Origin: Archivesica marissinica
Taxonomy: Eukaryota > Mollusca > Bivalvia > Venerida > Vesicomyidae
Assembly: GCA_014843695.1 (NCBI GenBank)
Contig: CM026402.1
Coordinates: 15,191,037 to 15,255,036 of the forward strand
Direction: 5' to 3'
Length of the DNA stretch: 64,000 bases
This document shows, one piece after another, positions 11,757-26,700 of this stretch; position 1 is the stretch's first letter, and each line of letters opens with the position of its first letter. The notes under the pieces are model-generated. The model had not been told where the DNA came from. It searched no databases and saw only the letters and a program-made list of their open reading frames with translations. Position numbers and translations under genes: made by a program.

Positions 11757-14700
11757 CTAAAATATACAAAGATTGTATTTAGATCAAAACCGTCAAAATA
11801 TACAAGCATTGTATTTAGATCTAAACTCTCAAATTATACAAGCATTGTATTTAGATCTAAACTCTCAAATTATACAAACATTGTATTTAGATCTAAACTC
11901 TCAAATTATACAAACATTGTATTTAGATCTAAACTCTCAAATTATACAAACATTGTATTTAGATCTAAACTCTCAAATTATACAAACATTGTATTTAGAT
12001 CTAAACTCTCAAATTATACAAACATTGTATTTAGATGTACATTATGATAATATACAATTTATTTTGAGTTAATATCAAAGAAAACTCAACATTGAATTTA
12101 GATTTACTATATGGTTGCTTAATACAGGTTGGTTGGATGTGACCACTAACGCAGGTTTGACTTTATAATGAATGTAGCGCATGCTTTATATGAAAACGAA
12201 CAGTTATAAACAAAGCCGGTGTTGGTAGCAACTATATCCAGTGGATTGATGAGTCATTTGATTATCTCCCTTTAATACTCTTCGAATCGGATTAATTAAT
12301 GAACACATTTAAATTGCGACCTGCCCGACTTCGCCAGCTGCCGCATTATTTGGGGTTCTTTGTTCTTTGCAAGCTAGTAGCAGATAAAATCACTTTTGCA
12401 AACAGCATAAAGCCAGATCAGAAAATGCCGGCTGATCAGGCTCTATTCTGTTTGCTATTACGATAGTGGAGCTAAATCATTTGGCTGAATAGCAAGCAAC
12501 ATAGATCATGATCAGATGTGGCGTTACATCTTTGGTGGGCAATTAAAATGCATCTACATCTTTGATGGACAATTAAAACACATATATATCTTTGGTGGAC
12601 AATTAAAACACATCTACATCTTTGGTGGACATTTAAAACACAAATACATCTTTGGTGGACAATTACAACACAACTACATCTTTGGTGGACAATTAAAACA
12701 CATCTACATCTTTGGTGGACAATTACAACACAACTACATCTTTGGTGGACAATTAAAACACAACTACATCTTTGGTGGACAATTACAACACACCTACATC
12801 TTTGGTGGACATTTAAAACACAACTACATCTTTGGTGGACAATTACAACACAACTACATCTTTGGTGGACAATTAAAACACATCTACATCTTTGGTGGAC
12901 AATTAAAACACAACTACATCTTTGGTGGACAATTAAGACACAACTACATCTTTGATGGACAATTAAAACACATCTACATCTTTGGTGGACAATTAAAACA
13001 AAACTACATCTTTGGTGGACAATTAAAACACAACCATATCTTTGGTGGACAATTAAGACACAACTACATCTTTGGTGGACAATTAAAACACAACTATATC
13101 TTTGGTGGGCAATTAAAACACAACTACATCTTTGGTGGGCAATTAAAACACAACTACATCTTTGGTGGACAATTAAAACACATCTATATCTTTGGTGGGC
13201 AATTAAAACACAACTACATCTTTGGTGGACAATTAAAACACAACTACATCTTTGGTGGGCAATTAAAACACATCTACATCTTTGGTGGACAATTAAAACA
13301 CAACTATATCTTTGGTGGGCAATTAAAACACATCTATATCTTTGGTGGGCAATTAAAACACAACTACATCTTTGGTGGACAATTAAAACACATCTATATC
13401 TTTGGTGGACAATTAAGACACAACTACATCTTTGGTGGACAATTAAAACACAACTACATCTTTGGTGGGCAATTAAAACACATCTACATCTTTGGTGGAC
13501 AATTAAAACACAACTATATCTTTGGTGGGCAATTAAAACACATATATATCTTTGGTGGGCAATTAAAACACAACTACATCTTTGGTGGACAATTAAAACA
13601 CATCTATATCTTTGGTGGGCAATTAAAACACAACTACATCTTTGGTGGACAATTAAAACACAACTACATCTTTGGTGGGCAATTAAAACACATCTACATC
13701 TTTGGTGGACAATTAAAACACAACTACATCTTTGGTGGGCAATTAAAACACATCTACATCTTTGGTGGACAATTAAAACACAACTATATCTTTGGTGGGC
13801 AATTAAAACACATCTACATCTTTGGTGGGCAATTAAAACACAACTACATATTTGGTGGACAATTAAAACACAACTATATCTTTGGTGGGCAATTAAAACA
13901 CATCTATATCTTTGGTGGGCAATTAATTTGGTGGGCAATTAAAACACAACTATATCTTTGGTGGACAATTAAGACACAACTACATCTTTGGTGGACAATT
14001 AAAACACAACCATATCTTTGGTGGACAATTAAGACACAACTACATCTTTGGTGGACAAATAAAACACATCTACATCTTTGGTGAACAATTAAAACACATC
14101 TACATCTTTGGTGGACAATTAAGACACAACTACATCTTTGGTGGACAATTAAAACACAACTACATCTTTGGTGGACAATTAAGACACAACTACATCTTTG
14201 GTGGACAATTAAGACACAACTACATCTTTGGTGGACAATTAAGACACAACTACATCTTTGGTGGACAATTAAAACACATCTACATCTTTGGTGGACAATT
14301 AAGACACATCTACATCTTTGGTGGACAATTAAAACACATCTATATCTTTGGTGGGCAATTAAAACACAACTACATCTTTGGTGGACAATTAAAACACAAC
14401 ATATAGAAACTCATATGTTGTCCACAAAGAATTCTTCAACAACTCGCTGACAAACATGATAAAGTAAACTCCTTCACACACCTTCAGACTGAACTAGACA
14501 AATATATTTGGGCACCAGTGAGATTCGACACTTTTGTGTGTTTTACGTTTATTTATCGTCGTTACCGGATGCCCATATGAGCGACGCCTCCTGAAGAGAT
14601 TAGTCATTTTAGATTTTTGGAGGATAGTGCAACGATACAGACAGAGACTCATTCCAGAGTCTCCTCTGGTTCTTTTACGTGCACGGTGTAAAGCACCGAC

Positions 14701-17700
14701 ACGAGACCTCGGTTTAAAGTCCCATCTGAAAGACTGTTAATTTTATTAGGGTCAGATGGGGGATTGAACCTGCAATCCCTGGATTACCAGTCCAGCGTGT
14801 TACCATTAGACTACAAATTTGACACAAGTGATGTATACTAATATATACCGAAAGACCACACCGACGAGACGAGGGGGACAACAAGCCTTCGGGGGCGTAC
14901 TAATTACCCCCATTTCCAAAAGGTAAGATGTAGAGAAACATGCATGCCATTTCTGCTGGGATTACAACAATTCGTTAAAATACGTCTTTTTGAATATCTC
15001 AGAAACGAATGAGTAGGCATATTTAGAGGTCTGTAGTGTTGAATGGGTAAATCATTGATAGCAAAGAATCTGTTTGCAGTGGTAAGTTGAAGTACATACT
15101 TGGTGTGAACATGCAAGATTGTGTGAAAACCACATAAACTGAAATTCACACCATTAATTGGAAGAAACAGGGGGGGAAAAACTAACCTGAGACGGCCATA
15201 GATGGCGAGTCCATCGGACCATTCATATTTGGTGAGGTAGGCGAGCCCATTCCAACAGACCCGTGGCGTTGTTTTTGAGCAATGGAACTGTAATATGATG
15301 GCGGAGGCTGACCAGGGCCCATGGGTGGACCATTAGGTCCCATGGGTGGACCATTAGGTCCCATGGGTAGACCATTAGGTCCCATGGGTGGACCATTAGG
15401 TCCCATCTGTGGACCACCAGGGCCCATGGGTGGCCTCTGCTGTTGTTGATGGTGGGCCCGCTTTTCTGTAACATATTCCTGCTGAAGTCTAATCCACTCT
15501 CTCTGTGCCGGAGACAAATTATGCATGTTTTGTGGATGAGGACCAGGCCCAAACTGTGACATACCCTGTGACATCATGAATTGTTCCTGCGACATCATTT
15601 CCTGCCTGGAGTCCATCATCCCGTGCGGAGAACCCATCATGCCCTGCTGTGACATCATTGCACGTTTCGTTGCCATCATATTTTGTTGGTACATACTCAT
15701 ATTGCCCCCCATGTCCCCCGGCATCATACCCTGACCACCCGGCCCTCCTGGCCCCTGCCCTGGGTGAAAACCTTGTTGAGATCTCTGCTCAGGAAATAAC
15801 ATTTGTTGGAGCTTACGTATGCTAGCAAGATGTTCTTCTCTCCTCTGTAATTGCTCAGGAGTCAAATTTTCATTTGGAACTTTACTTTGCATTAAGTTCA
15901 TATTATTCATTTGACTTGCACCAAAGTCTGGGTCGAACAACCGCTCGTCCATCATCATCTGTGAGAAGTTTGGATTATTGGGACACATCATCATACGAGG
16001 GTCCCCATCGTTCATGCCAAGTCCCGCCTCTTGTAAATTTTGATTCTGTTGCTGCACCCATTGTGCCACACTATTGGATGAATTAGGGCCCGGCCCATAA
16101 CCCATTGGTCCAGGGCCAGTGGGCATCCCGCCCATCGGACCCATTGGACTATTCATCATGTTCATCTTGTTTCGCATGTTGTACATCCCCATACCAGAAC
16201 GTAACTTTGGATTTTTCTGAAAAACGTATATAATTATTATTACAGAAATATAATTTTATTTAATATGTCTACACAATGCAAAATTCCCACATGGCCAAAA
16301 GTCATTATTTACTATTTGCCTACAAGATTCCCATAGGGCCAACAGTCATTATTTACTATTTGCCTACAAGATTCCCATAGGGCCAACAGTCATTATTTAT
16401 ACTATTTGCCTACAAGATTCCCATAGGGCCAACAGTCATCATTTACTCTTTGCCTACAAGATTCCCAGATGGCCGAAAGTCATTATTTACTATTTGCCTA
16501 CAAGATTCCCATAGGGCCAACAGTCATTATTTACTATTTGCCTACAAGATTCCCATAGGGCCAACAGTCATTATTTACTATTTGCCTACAAGATTCCCAT
16601 AGGGCCAACAGTCATTATTTACTATTTGCATACAAGATTCCCATGGGGCCAACAGGCAATATTTATACTATTTGCCTACAAGATTCCCATAGGGCCAACA
16701 GTCATTATTTACTATTTGCCTACAAGATTCCCATAGGGCCAACAGTCATTATTTACTATTTGCCTACAAGATTCCCATAGGGCCAACAGTCATTATTTAC
16801 TATTTGCCTACAAGATTCCCATAGGGCCAACAGTCATCATTTACTATTTGCCTACAAGATTCCCAGATGGCCGAAAGTCATTATTTACTATTTGCCTACA
16901 AGATTCCCATAGGGCCAACAGTCATTATTTACTATTTGCCTACAAGATTCCCATAGGGCCAACAGTCATTATTTACTATTTGCCTACAAGATTCCCATAG
17001 GGCCAACAGTCATTATTTACTATTTGCATACAAGATTCCCATGGGGCCAACAGGCAATATTTATACTATTTGCCTACAAGATTCCCATAGGGCCAACAGT
17101 CATTATTTACTATTTGCCTACAAGATTCCCATAGGGCCAACAGTCATTATTTATACTATTTGCCTACAAGATTCCCATAGGGCCAACAGTCATTATTTAT
17201 ACTATTTGCCTACAAGATTCCCATAGGGCCAACAGTCATTATTTATACTATTTGCCTACAAGATTCCCATAGGGCCAACAGTCATTATTTACTATTTGCC
17301 TACAAGATTCCAATAGGGCCAACATTCATTATTTATACTATTTGCCTACAAGATTCCCATAGGGCCAACAGTCATTATTTACTATTTGCCTACAAGATTC
17401 CCATAGGGCCAACAGTCATTATTTACTATTTGCCTACAAGATTCCCATAGGGCCAAGTCATTATTTATACTATTTGCCTACAAGATTCCCATAGGGCCAA
17501 CAGTCATTATTTACTATTTGCCTACAAGATTCCCATAGGGCCAACAGTCATTATTTACTATTTGCCTACAAGATTCCCATAGGGCCAACAGTCATTATTT
17601 ACTATTTGCATACAAGATTCCCATGGGGCCAACAGGCAATATTTATACTATTTGCCTACAAGATTCCCATAGGGCCAACAGTCATTATTTACTATTTGCC

Positions 17701-20700
17701 TACAAGATTCCCATAGGGCCAACAGTCATTATTTATACTATTTGCCTACAAGATTCCCATAGGGCCAACAGTCATTATTTATACTATTTGCCTACAAGAT
17801 TCCCATAGGGCCAACAGTCATTATTTATACTATTTGCCTACAAGATTCCCATAGGGCCAACAGTCATTATTTACTATTTGCCTACAAGATTCCAATAGGG
17901 CCAACATTCATTATTTATACTATTTGCCTACAAGATTCCCATAGGGCCAACAGTCATTATTTACTATTTGCCTACAAAATTCCCATAGGGCCAACAGTCA
18001 TTATTTACTATTTGCCTACAAGATTCCCATAGGGCCAAGTCATTATTTATACTATTTGCCTACAAGATTCCCATAGGGCCAACAGTCATTATTTATACTA
18101 TTTGCCTACAAGATTCCCATAAGGCCAACAGTCATTATTTATACTATTTGCCTACAAGATTCCCATAGGGCCAACAGTCATTATTTATACTATTTGCCTA
18201 CAAGATTCCCATAGGGCCAACAGTCATTATTTATACAATTTGCCTACAAGATTCCCATAGGGCCAAAAGTCATTATTTACTATTTGCCTACAAGATTCCC
18301 ATAGGGCCAACAGTCATTATTTACTATTTGCCTACAAGATTCCCATAGGGCCAAGTCATTATTTACTATTTGCCTACAAGATTCCCATAGGGCCAACAGT
18401 CATTATTTACTATTTGCCTACAAGATTCCCATAGGGCCAACAGTCATTATTTACTATTTGCCTACAAGATTCTCATAGGGCCAACAGTCATTATTTACTA
18501 TTTGCCTACAAGATTCTCATAGGGCCAACAGTCATTATTTACTATTTGCCTACAAGAGTCCCATAGGGCCAACAGTCATTATTTACTATTTGCCTACAAG
18601 ATTCCCATAGGGCCAAGTCATTATTTATGATAGCTAAATGGCTGTCGTTTGTATGTAGGAAAGGGTTAAAACAATTCTGGTTAGTTATGGACTAAACAAC
18701 ATGCTAATGAGGACAGGTTAGCATAATGTGTAGAGCCTCAGTTGGAAGTATATTTCCTTTAACCAAAGGGTCTTGGTAAACAAGACAATTTCATATTTAA
18801 TTTGCATCAAGTCCAGGGGGTAACTGCAAATGTTCTCCGAGTATCTTTGAAACTGTAATAATGCCACTAAATGAAAACTTTCACAATGCAGTTTTCGATG
18901 CGAAATTCCTGCATTGAAGACATTATATGTAGAAAATCTAGGCACTGTCAAAGTTATGCTTGTGAAATATCGACTTTCATGCTATGTTTATCGACTTTCA
19001 TGCGATGTTTAAATTGTAAATTATTTATATGAAATGTAAATTTCCAGTAACCCAGGGTAAATCCTTCATAAAGATTCAATTGATATATTAATTCATAGAG
19101 GTTGTTAAAATCATTTAAAACATCCAAGATAAAGCTGTATGAAACAATTATCTAAATGAAATCTCACTTTCATTACAGGCATTATTGAAAGCCAAATTAA
19201 GGTGAAGTTATTGAAACGACTCAACTAGACATACTCAACAACAATCACCTGCTCAATTAGACATATTCAACAACAATCACCCGCTCAACTAGACATATTC
19301 AACAACAATCACCCGCTCAACTAGACATATTCAACAACAGTCACCTGCTCAACTAGACATATTCAACAAAAATTCACCCGCTCAACTAGACATATTCAAC
19401 AACAATCAACTGCTCAACTAGACATATTCAACAACAATCACCCGCTCAACTAGACATATTCAACAACAGTCACCCACTCAACAAGACATACTCGACAACA
19501 ATCACCCACTCAACTAGACATATTCAACAACAGTCACCCGCTCAACTAGACATATTCAACAACAATCACCTGCTCAACAAGACATATTCAACAACAGTCA
19601 CCCACTCAACTAGACATATTCAACAACAGTCACCCGCTCAACTAGACATATTCAACAGCAGTTACCAACTTAACTAGACATACTCAACAACAATCACCTG
19701 CTCAACTAGACATATTCAACAGCAGTCACCCACTTAACTAGACATACTCAACAACAATCACCTGCTCAACTAGACATATTCAACAGCAGTCACCCACTTA
19801 ACTAGACATACTCAACAACAATCACCTGCTCAACTAGACATATTCAACAGCAGTCACCCACTTAACTAGACATACTCAACAACAATCACCTGCTCAACTA
19901 GACATATTCAACAGCAGTCACCCACTTAACTAGACATACTCAACAACAATCACCTGCTCAACTAGACATATTCAACAGCAGTCACCCACTTAACTAGACA
20001 TACTCAACAACAATCACCTGCTCAACTAGACATATTCAACAGCAGTCACCCACTTAACTAGACATACTCAACAACAATCACCTGCTCAACTAGACATATT
20101 CAACAGCAGTCACCCACTTAACTAGACATACTCAACAACAATCACCTGCTCAACTAGACATATTCAACAGCAGTCACCCACTTAACTAGACATACTCAAC
20201 AACAATCACCTGCTCAACTAGACATATTCAACAGCAGTTACCAACTTAACTAGACATATTCAACAACAATCAACTGCTCAACTAGACATATTCAACAGCA
20301 GTTACCAACTTAACTAGACATATTCAACAACAATCACCTGCTCAACAAGACATATTCAACAACAATCACCTGCTCAACTAGACATACTCAACAGCAATCA
20401 CCCACTCAACTAGACATATTCAACAACAATCACCTGCTCAACTAGACATACACAACAGCAATCACCCACTCTACTAGACATATTCAACAACAATCACCTG
20501 CTCAACTAGACATATTCAACAACAGTCACCCGCTCAACTAGACATACTCAACAACAATCACCCGCTCAACTAGACATACTCAACAACAGTCACCTACTCT
20601 ACTAGACATATTCAACAACAATCACCCGCTCAACTAGACATATTCAACAACAGGCACCCACTCAACAAGACATACTCAACAACAATCACCCACTCAACTA

Positions 20701-23700
20701 GACATATTCAACAACTATCACCTGCTCAACAAGACATATTCAACAACAGTCACCCACTCAACTAGACATATTCAACAACAGTCACCCGCTCAACTAGACA
20801 TATTCAACAGCAGTTACCAACTTAACTAGACATACTCAACAACAATCACCTGCTCAACTAGACATATTCAACAACAGTCACCCGCTCAACTAGACATACT
20901 CAACAACAATCACCCGCTCAACTAGACATACTCAACAACAGTCACCTACTCTACTAGACATATTCAACAACAATCACCCGCTCAACTAGACATATTCAAC
21001 AACAGGCACCCACTCAACAAGACATACTCAACAACAATCACCCACTCAACTAGACATATTCAACAACTATCACCTGCTCAACAAGACATATTCAACAACA
21101 GTCACCCACTCAACTAGACATATTCAACAACAGTCACCCGCTCAACTAGACATATTCAACAGCAGTTACCAACTTAACTAGACATACTCAACAACAATCA
21201 CCTGCTCAACTAGACATATTCAACAGCAGTCACCCACTTAACTAGACATACTCAACAACAATCACCTGCTCAACTAGACATATTCAACAGCAGTTACCAA
21301 CTTAACTAGACATATTCAACAACAATCACCTGCTCAACAAGACATATTCAACAACAATCACCTGCTCAACTAGACATACTCAACAGCAATCACCCACTCA
21401 ACTAGACATATTCAACAACAATCACCTGCTCAACTAGACATACACAACAGCAATCACCCACTCTACTAGACATATTCAACAACAATCACCTGCTCAACTA
21501 GACATATTCAACAACAGTCACCCGCTCAACTAGACATACTCAACAACAATCACCCGCTCAACTAGACATACTCAACAACAGTCACCTACTCTACTAGACA
21601 TATTCAACAACAATCACCCACTCTACTAGACATATTCAGCAACAATCACCTGCTCAACAAGACATATTCAACAACAATCACCTGCTCAACTAGACATACT
21701 CAACAACAGTCACCCGCTCAACTAGACATACTCAACAACTATCACCAACTCAACTAGACATATTCAACAACAGTCACCCGCTCAACTAGACATACTCAAC
21801 AACAATCACCCGCTCAACTAGACATACTCAACAACAATCACCCGCTCAACTAGACATACTCAACAACAGTCACCCGCTCAACTAGACATACTCAACAACA
21901 ATCACCCGCTCAACTAGACATACTCAACAATAGTCACCTACTCTACTAGACATATTCAACAACAATCACCCACTCTACTAGACATACTCAACAACAGTCA
22001 CCTACTCTACTAGACATACTCAACAACAATCACCCACTCTACTAGACATATTCAACAACAATCACCCACTCTACTAGACATATTCAGCAACAATCACCTG
22101 CTCAACAAGACATATTCAACAACAATCACCTGCTCAACTAGACATACTCAACAACAGTCACCTGCTCAACTAGACATACTCAACAACTATCACCAACTCA
22201 ACTAGACATATTCAACAACAGTCACCCGCTCAACTAGACATACTCAACAACAATCACCCGCTCAACTAGACATACTCAACAACAGTCACCCGCTCAACTA
22301 GACATACTCAACAACAATCACCCGCTCAACTAGACATACTCAACAACAGTCACCCGCTCAACTAGACATACTCAACAACAATCACCCGCTCAACTAGACA
22401 TACTCAACAACAGTCACCCGCTCAACTAGACATACTCAACAACAATCACCCGCTCAACTAGACATACTCAACAACAGTCACCCGCTCAACTAGACATACT
22501 CAACAACAATCACCCGCTCAACTAGACATACTCAACAACAGTCACCCGCTCAACTAGACATACTCAACAACAATCACCCGCTCAACTAGACATACTCAAC
22601 AACAGTCACCCGCTCAACTAGACATACTCAACAACAATCACCCGCTCAACTAGACATATTCAACAACAATCACCCACTCAACTAGACATATTCAACAACA
22701 ATCACCCACTCAACTAGACATATTCAACAACAATCACCCACTCAACTAGACATATTCAACAACAATCACCTGCTCAACAAGACATACTCAACAGCAATCA
22801 CCCACTCAACTAGACATATTCAACAACAATCACCTGCTCAACTAGACATACTCAACAACAGTCACCTGCTCAACTAGACATACTCAACAACTATCACCAA
22901 CTCAACTAGACATATTCAACAACAGTCACCCGCTCAACTAGACATACTCAACAACAATCACCCGCTCAACTAGACATACTCAACAACAGTCACCCGCTCA
23001 ACTAGACATACTCAACAACAATCACCCGCTCAACTAGACATACTCAACAACAGTCACCCGCTCAACTAGACATACTCAACAACAATCACCCGCTCAACTA
23101 GACATACTCAACAATAGTCACCTACTCTACTAGACATATTCAACAACAATCACCCACTCTACTAGACATACTCAACAACAGTCACCTACTCTACTAGACA
23201 TACTCAATAAACAATCACCCACTCTACTAGACATATTCAACAACAATCACCCACTCATCTAGACATACTCAACAACAATCACCTGCTCAACTAGACATAT
23301 TCAACAACAGTCACCTGCTCAACTAGACATATTCAACAACAATCACCCACTCAACTAGACATATTCAACAACAATCACCCACTCAACTAGACATATTCAA
23401 CAACAATCACCCACTCAACAAGACATATTCAACAACAATCACCCACTCAACTAGACATATTCAACAACAATCACCTGCTCAACAAGACATACTCAACAGC
23501 AATCACCCACTCAACTAGACATATTCAACAACAATCACTTGCTCAACTAGACATATTCAACAACAATCACCCGCTCAACTAGACATACTCAACAACAATC
23601 ACCCGCTCAACTAGACATACTCAACAACAGTCACCTACTCTACTAGACATATTCAACAACAATCACCCACTCTACTAGACATATTCAACAACAATCACCT

Positions 23701-26700
23701 GCTCAACAAGACATATTCAACAACAGTCACCCGCTCAACTAGACATACTCAACAACAATCACCCGCTCAACTAGACATACTCAACAACAGTCACCCGCTC
23801 AACTAGACATACTCAACAACAATCACCCGCTCAACTAGACATATTCAACAACAGTCACCCGCTCAACTAGACATATTCAACAGCAGTTACCAACTCAACT
23901 AGACATACTCAACAACAATCACCCACTCAACTAGACATATTCAACAACAATCACCCGCTCAACTAGACATATTCAACAACAGTCACCCGCTCAACTAGAC
24001 ATATTCAACAACAGTCGCCCACAAACAGCAGTTTGAGTTAAAGGTCTATAAAAGGTAATGTTATTGACAGGTTGCACTGAAATACACCCCTCATTTCACA
24101 ATAAACAGGGATATAATATAATGAATGCTGATAATTGATCATAGCACACATTTACACATAGAAATCGATCCAGGAATGACAATTATTCATCAAATGTTAT
24201 AAATAGTGCATAACACCCATGACATGATGTCAATCCAATGAAGAAACGTACAATAATATTTTCAAATGATGAACAACAAGTCACTTTTATAATAAACAAG
24301 AAACTCTGTGTAACCTTGAGATGCTTTCCAAATAGAGTGTGTTGTACCTTTATTTATCGTCGCTACCGGTTGCCCATATGGTCGACGCCTCCTGAAGAGA
24401 TTAGTCATTTTAGATTTTTGGAGGATGATACAGACAAAGACCCATTCCAGAGTCTCATCTGGTTCTGCTACATGTACGGTGTAAAGCACCGACACGAGAC
24501 CTCGGTTTAACGTCCCATTTGAAAGACTGTTAATTTTATTAGGGCCAGACGGGGGATCGAACCTGCGATACCTGGATTACCAGTCCAGCGTGTTACCACT
24601 GGACTACAGATCAATCTGTTTCCAAATAGAGTGTTACTGTAAGCTGAACCAATCAGACACTTGAGACTTCAGACTGAGATTGGAGAAAAGTTTTATAACC
24701 TCCAGGCCTGGACAGAGACATATACAGTGTGCCCACACGCAACATACATTCTAATGATGGTTAACCCATTCAACCCCAGACCAATCAATTAATAAGAACA
24801 TTACATTTGGACCAGTTCATTTATCAAAATGGGTAATTTTTGTCTAAAAATAGTAATACTACTGGCAAAAAGTGCAGATCCCAATGAGCCGGCTCATCTG
24901 GATCTACACTTTTTGTAAGCCTATTAGTTTATACAAATTTGTTTTAGCTCAATTGCGAAACAAGTTCTTACAACTTATATTAATCACTCTCGAGACCTCA
25001 TTTCTGATGGAATCCATCGCTACGAGGGAGAGAGAAGAGGCAACGTGGAAAATAAATGCCTTGCCTAAGGGCACAATCGTAATGGCTCCAGCGGGGCTCG
25101 AACTGCAGACCTTTCGCACCTGAAGCCTATCGAGAGGCCTGGGTGTTGAAAGGGTTACTATGCATGTACAGGTTGATGTGTGCAAGCTCAGTCCTCATAT
25201 TTGTGGCACAGTATACGTTCATTAAGCTGACCACGTATCTAAAGTTTCAAGATATGATCTCCAGTACTTGGCTATTTATTGCGCGAACAAGTTTAGACCG
25301 GTGCGACCCTGACCTTTGCTCCAGTATTTGGCTATTTATTGCGCAAACAAGTTTGGACTTTTGCTGTATGAACCTGAATTATAGTATATAATATATAGTG
25401 TGAACACGTGTGTGAAGTTTCATGAATCTTTCACTAGTAATTTGGGTATTTAAGACTTGATCTTTGACCCCTATATGTGACCTTGGCCTTGATGATGGAG
25501 ATTCATTCTGTCCTATAATATAGCAATGATAAACAAGCCCATGGAGATTCATTCTGCCCTATAATATAGCATTGATAAACAAGCCCATGGAGTTTCATTC
25601 TGTCCTATAATATAGCATTGATAAACATGCCCATGGAGATTCATTCTGTCCTATAATATAGCATTGATAAACAAGCCCATGGAGATTCATTCTGTCCTAT
25701 AATATAGCATTGATAAACAAGCCCATGGAGATTCATTCTGTCCTATAATATAGCATTGATAAACAAGCCCATGGAGATTCATTCTGTCCTATAATATAGC
25801 ATTGATAAACAAGCCCATGGAGATTCATTCTGTCCTATAATATAGCATTGATAAACAAGCCCATGGATATTCATTCTGTCCTATAATATAGCATTGATAA
25901 ACAAGCCCATGGAGATTCATTCTGTCCTATAATATAGCATTGATAAACAAGCCCATGGAGATTCATTCTGCCCTATAATATAGCATTGATAAACATGCCC
26001 ATGGAGTTTCATTCTGTCCTATAATATAGCATTGATAAACAAGCCCATGGAGTTTCATTCTGTCCTATAATATAGCATTGATAAACAAGCCCATGGAGAT
26101 TCATTCTGCCCTATAATATAGCATTGATAAACAAGCCCATGGAGATTCATTCTGTCCTATAATATAGCATTGATAAACAAGCCCATGGAGATTCATTCTG
26201 TCCTATAATATAGCATTGATAAACAAGCCCATGGAGATTCATTCTGTCCTATAATATAGCATTGATAAACAAGCCCATGGAGATTCATTCTGTCCTATAA
26301 TATAGCATTGATAAACAAGCCCATGGAGATTCATTCTGTCCTATAATATAGCATTGATAAACAAGCCCATGGAGATTCATTCTGTCCTATAATATAGCAT
26401 TGATAAACAAGCCCATGGAGATTCATTCTGCCCTATAATATAGCATTGATAAACAAGCCCATGGAGTTTCATTCTGTCCTATAATATAGCATTGATAAAC
26501 AAGCCCATGGAGTTTCATTCTGTCCTATAATATAGCATTGATAAACAAACCCATGGAGATTCATTCTGCCCTATAATATAGCATTGATAAACAAGCCCAT
26601 GGAGATTCATTCTGCCCTATAATATAGCATTGATAAACAAGCCCATGGAGATTCATTCTGCCCTATAATATAGCATTGATAAACATGCCCATGGAGATTC

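Noticed and set aside
12472..14084. Frames of about 500 codons on both strands
   Set aside because: A 30-bp repeat without stops gives open frames on both strands; the peptides are exact decamer repeats with no family resemblance.
18718..18951. Possible extra BCL9 exon in the large intron
   Set aside because: The 77-codon frame lacks BCL9-like composition and good splice sites, and exons 4 and 5 already join in phase 0.
24238..24510. 90-codon plus-strand frame
   Set aside because: Mostly lies within the tRNA-Thr SINE.
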